NCBI RefSeq assembly: GCF_002953215.1
Contig: NZ_CP026378.1
Location: 3,826,540 to 3,890,539, forward strand
Source of the DNA: Mixta calida
GTDB lineage: Bacteria > Pseudomonadota > Gammaproteobacteria > Enterobacterales > Enterobacteriaceae
DNA length: 64,000 bases
Reading direction: 5' to 3'
The number at the start of each line of letters is the position of its first letter. The stretch's first letter is position 1. Of this stretch, positions 63,003 to 64,000 are shown one piece after another. The notes beneath the pieces are model-generated. The model searched no databases and was not told where the DNA came from. It saw only the letters and a list, made by a program, of their open reading frames with translations. Both the position numbers and the translations under genes were made by a program.

Positions 63003-64000
63003 GTGCAAAGCATACAGGCCGATTTAGTGATTGTCGGCGCAGGCGGCGCCGGTCTGCGGGCGGCTATCGCCGCCGCTGAAGCCCATCCAGCGTTATCCAT
63101 CGCCCTTGTGTCAAAAGTCTATCCCATGCGCAGCCACACCGTAGCTGCCGAAGGCGGTTCCGCCGCCGTTACCCAACAACATGACAGTTTCGACGCTCAC
63201 TTTCACGACACCGTCGCTGGCGGCGACTGGCTGTGCGAGCAAGATGTGGTGGACTACTTTGTGCGCCACTGCCCGGAAGAAATGATTCAGCTGGAACAGT
63301 GGGGCTGCCCGTGGAGTCGTAAGGCGGACGGCAGCATCAACGTGCGCCGCTTCGGCGGCATGAAGATTGAGCGCACCTGGTTCGCCGCTGATAAAACCGG
63401 CTTCCATATGCTGCACACGCTGTTTCAAACCTCGTTGAAGTACCCGCAAATACGCCGCTTTGACGAGCATTTTGTACTGGATCTGCTGGTAGACGACGGC
63501 CGCGTCGGCGGACTGGTGGCGCTGAATATGATGGAGGGCACGCTGGTGACGCTGCGCGCGGGCGCCGTGGTGCTGGCGACCGGCGGCGCCGGTCGCGTCT
63601 ACCGCTATAATACCAACGGCAGCATCGTCACCGGCGACGGCATGGGCATGGCGCTGCGCCACGGCGTTCCGCTGCGCGATATGGAATTCGTGCAGTACCA
63701 CCCGACCGGTCTGCCCGGCTCCGGCATTCTGATGACGGAAGGCTGTCGGGGCGAAGGAGGCATTCTGGTGAATAAGGATGGCTATCGCTATCTGCAAGAT
63801 TACGGGCTTGGCCCGGAAACGCCGCCCGGATCGCCGAAAAACAAATATATGGAACTGGGCCCGCGCGACAAAGTTTCGCAGGCGTTCTGGCACGAATGGC
63901 GCGCCGGACGCACCATCGCCACGCCGCGCGGCGACGTGGTTCATCTCGATTTGCGGCATCTCGGCGCGAAAAAGCTGCATGAACGGCTGCCTTTTATCTG
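63003..64000 (+). CDS. frdA: fumarate reductase flavoprotein subunit FrdA (3' end outside window)
   Basis: The first 332 residues of FrdA, the FAD subunit that reduces fumarate to succinate in anaerobic respiration. The nucleotide loop GAGGAG is at 12-17, His45 in [11 protein letters not shown] is the covalent FAD site, and [21 protein letters not shown] follows near 235. GTG start at 63003 with GGGAGG upstream, as in E. coli. frdBCD should follow beyond the edge. Confidence 0.97.
   Translation, partial: MQSIQADLVIVGAGGAGLRAAIAAAEAHPALSIALVSKVYPMRSHTVAAEGGSAAVTQQHDSFDAHFHDTVAGGDWLCEQDVVDYFVRHCPEEMIQLEQWGCPWSRKADGSINVRRFGGMKIERTWFAADKTGFHMLHTLFQTSLKYPQIRRFDEHFVLDLLVDDGRVGGLVALNMMEGTLVTLRAGAVVLATGGAGRVYRYNTNGSIVTGDGMGMALRHGVPLRDMEFVQYHPTGLPGSGILMTEGCRGEGGILVNKDGYRYLQDYGLGPETPPGSPKNKYMELGPRDKVSQAFWHEWRAGRTIATPRGDVVHLDLRHLGAKKLHERLPFI

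Overview
The window is a chromosomal segment of a gamma-proteobacterium of the order Enterobacterales. Gene content and order from pmbA to frdA follow, in reverse orientation, the E. coli 94-96 minute region: pmbA, darP, mpl, fbp, ppa, ytfP, tamB, tamA, paeA(ytfL), ytfK, ytfJ, cysQ, cpdB, fklB, ytfB, rplI-rpsR-priB-rpsF, yjfP, bsmA, aidB, rlmB, rnr, nsrR, purA, yjeT, hflCKX, hfq, miaA, mutL, amiB, tsaE, nnr, queG, tRNA-Gly, orn, rsgA, psd, mscM, epmA, frdA. The proteins are close to but clearly distinct from their E. coli counterparts. The GC-rich codon use and extra accessory genes suggest an Erwiniaceae-type relative (Pantoea/Mixta/Erwinia); that placement is inference.

Region 1 (1-8640) is an accessory catabolic cluster read leftwards: a PRD-domain protein, a glycine-rich SFCGS protein, DUF4312, two membrane proteins (DUF4311, DUF4310), a metal-dependent amidohydrolase/deacetylase, a DgaE-family PLP ammonia-lyase, a KDGP-type aldolase, an exported beta-propeller lactonase-like protein, and a regulator with HTH, PRD and PTS-EIIB-like domains cut by the window edge. 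The set reads as uptake of an unknown acylated amino-sugar-acid-like compound, deacylation, ammonia elimination and aldol cleavage. The DUF431x/SFCGS proteins look like an uncharacterised transporter.

Region 2 (8642-34737) holds cell-wall recycling (mpl), gluconeogenesis (fbp), pyrophosphatase, the TamAB export module, polyamine exporter paeA, stringent-response factor ytfK, nucleotide phosphatases (cysQ, cpdB), the rpsF-priB-rpsR-rplI operon and an inserted Cache-type chemoreceptor. A 135-bp element with terminal inverted repeats abuts the rpsF promoter. Region 3 (34850-53629) is the nsrR-rnr-rlmB, purA, hfl, hfq, miaA, mutL, amiB, tsaE, nnr super-operon followed by queG, a small AT-rich locus with four DnaA boxes and an IHF-like site (a datA equivalent), and four tandem tRNA-Gly(GCC) genes. 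Region 4 (53716-64000) holds orn, rsgA, psd-mscM, epmA, a second chemoreceptor and the start of frdA.

Four conserved genes (tamB, cpdB, hflK, queG) are each broken by the loss of one base in a homopolymer. This pattern looks more like residual sequencing error than gene decay, but it cannot be settled from the sequence alone. Both chemoreceptors are preceded by good sigma-28 (FliA) promoter matches, tying them to the flagellar regulon.
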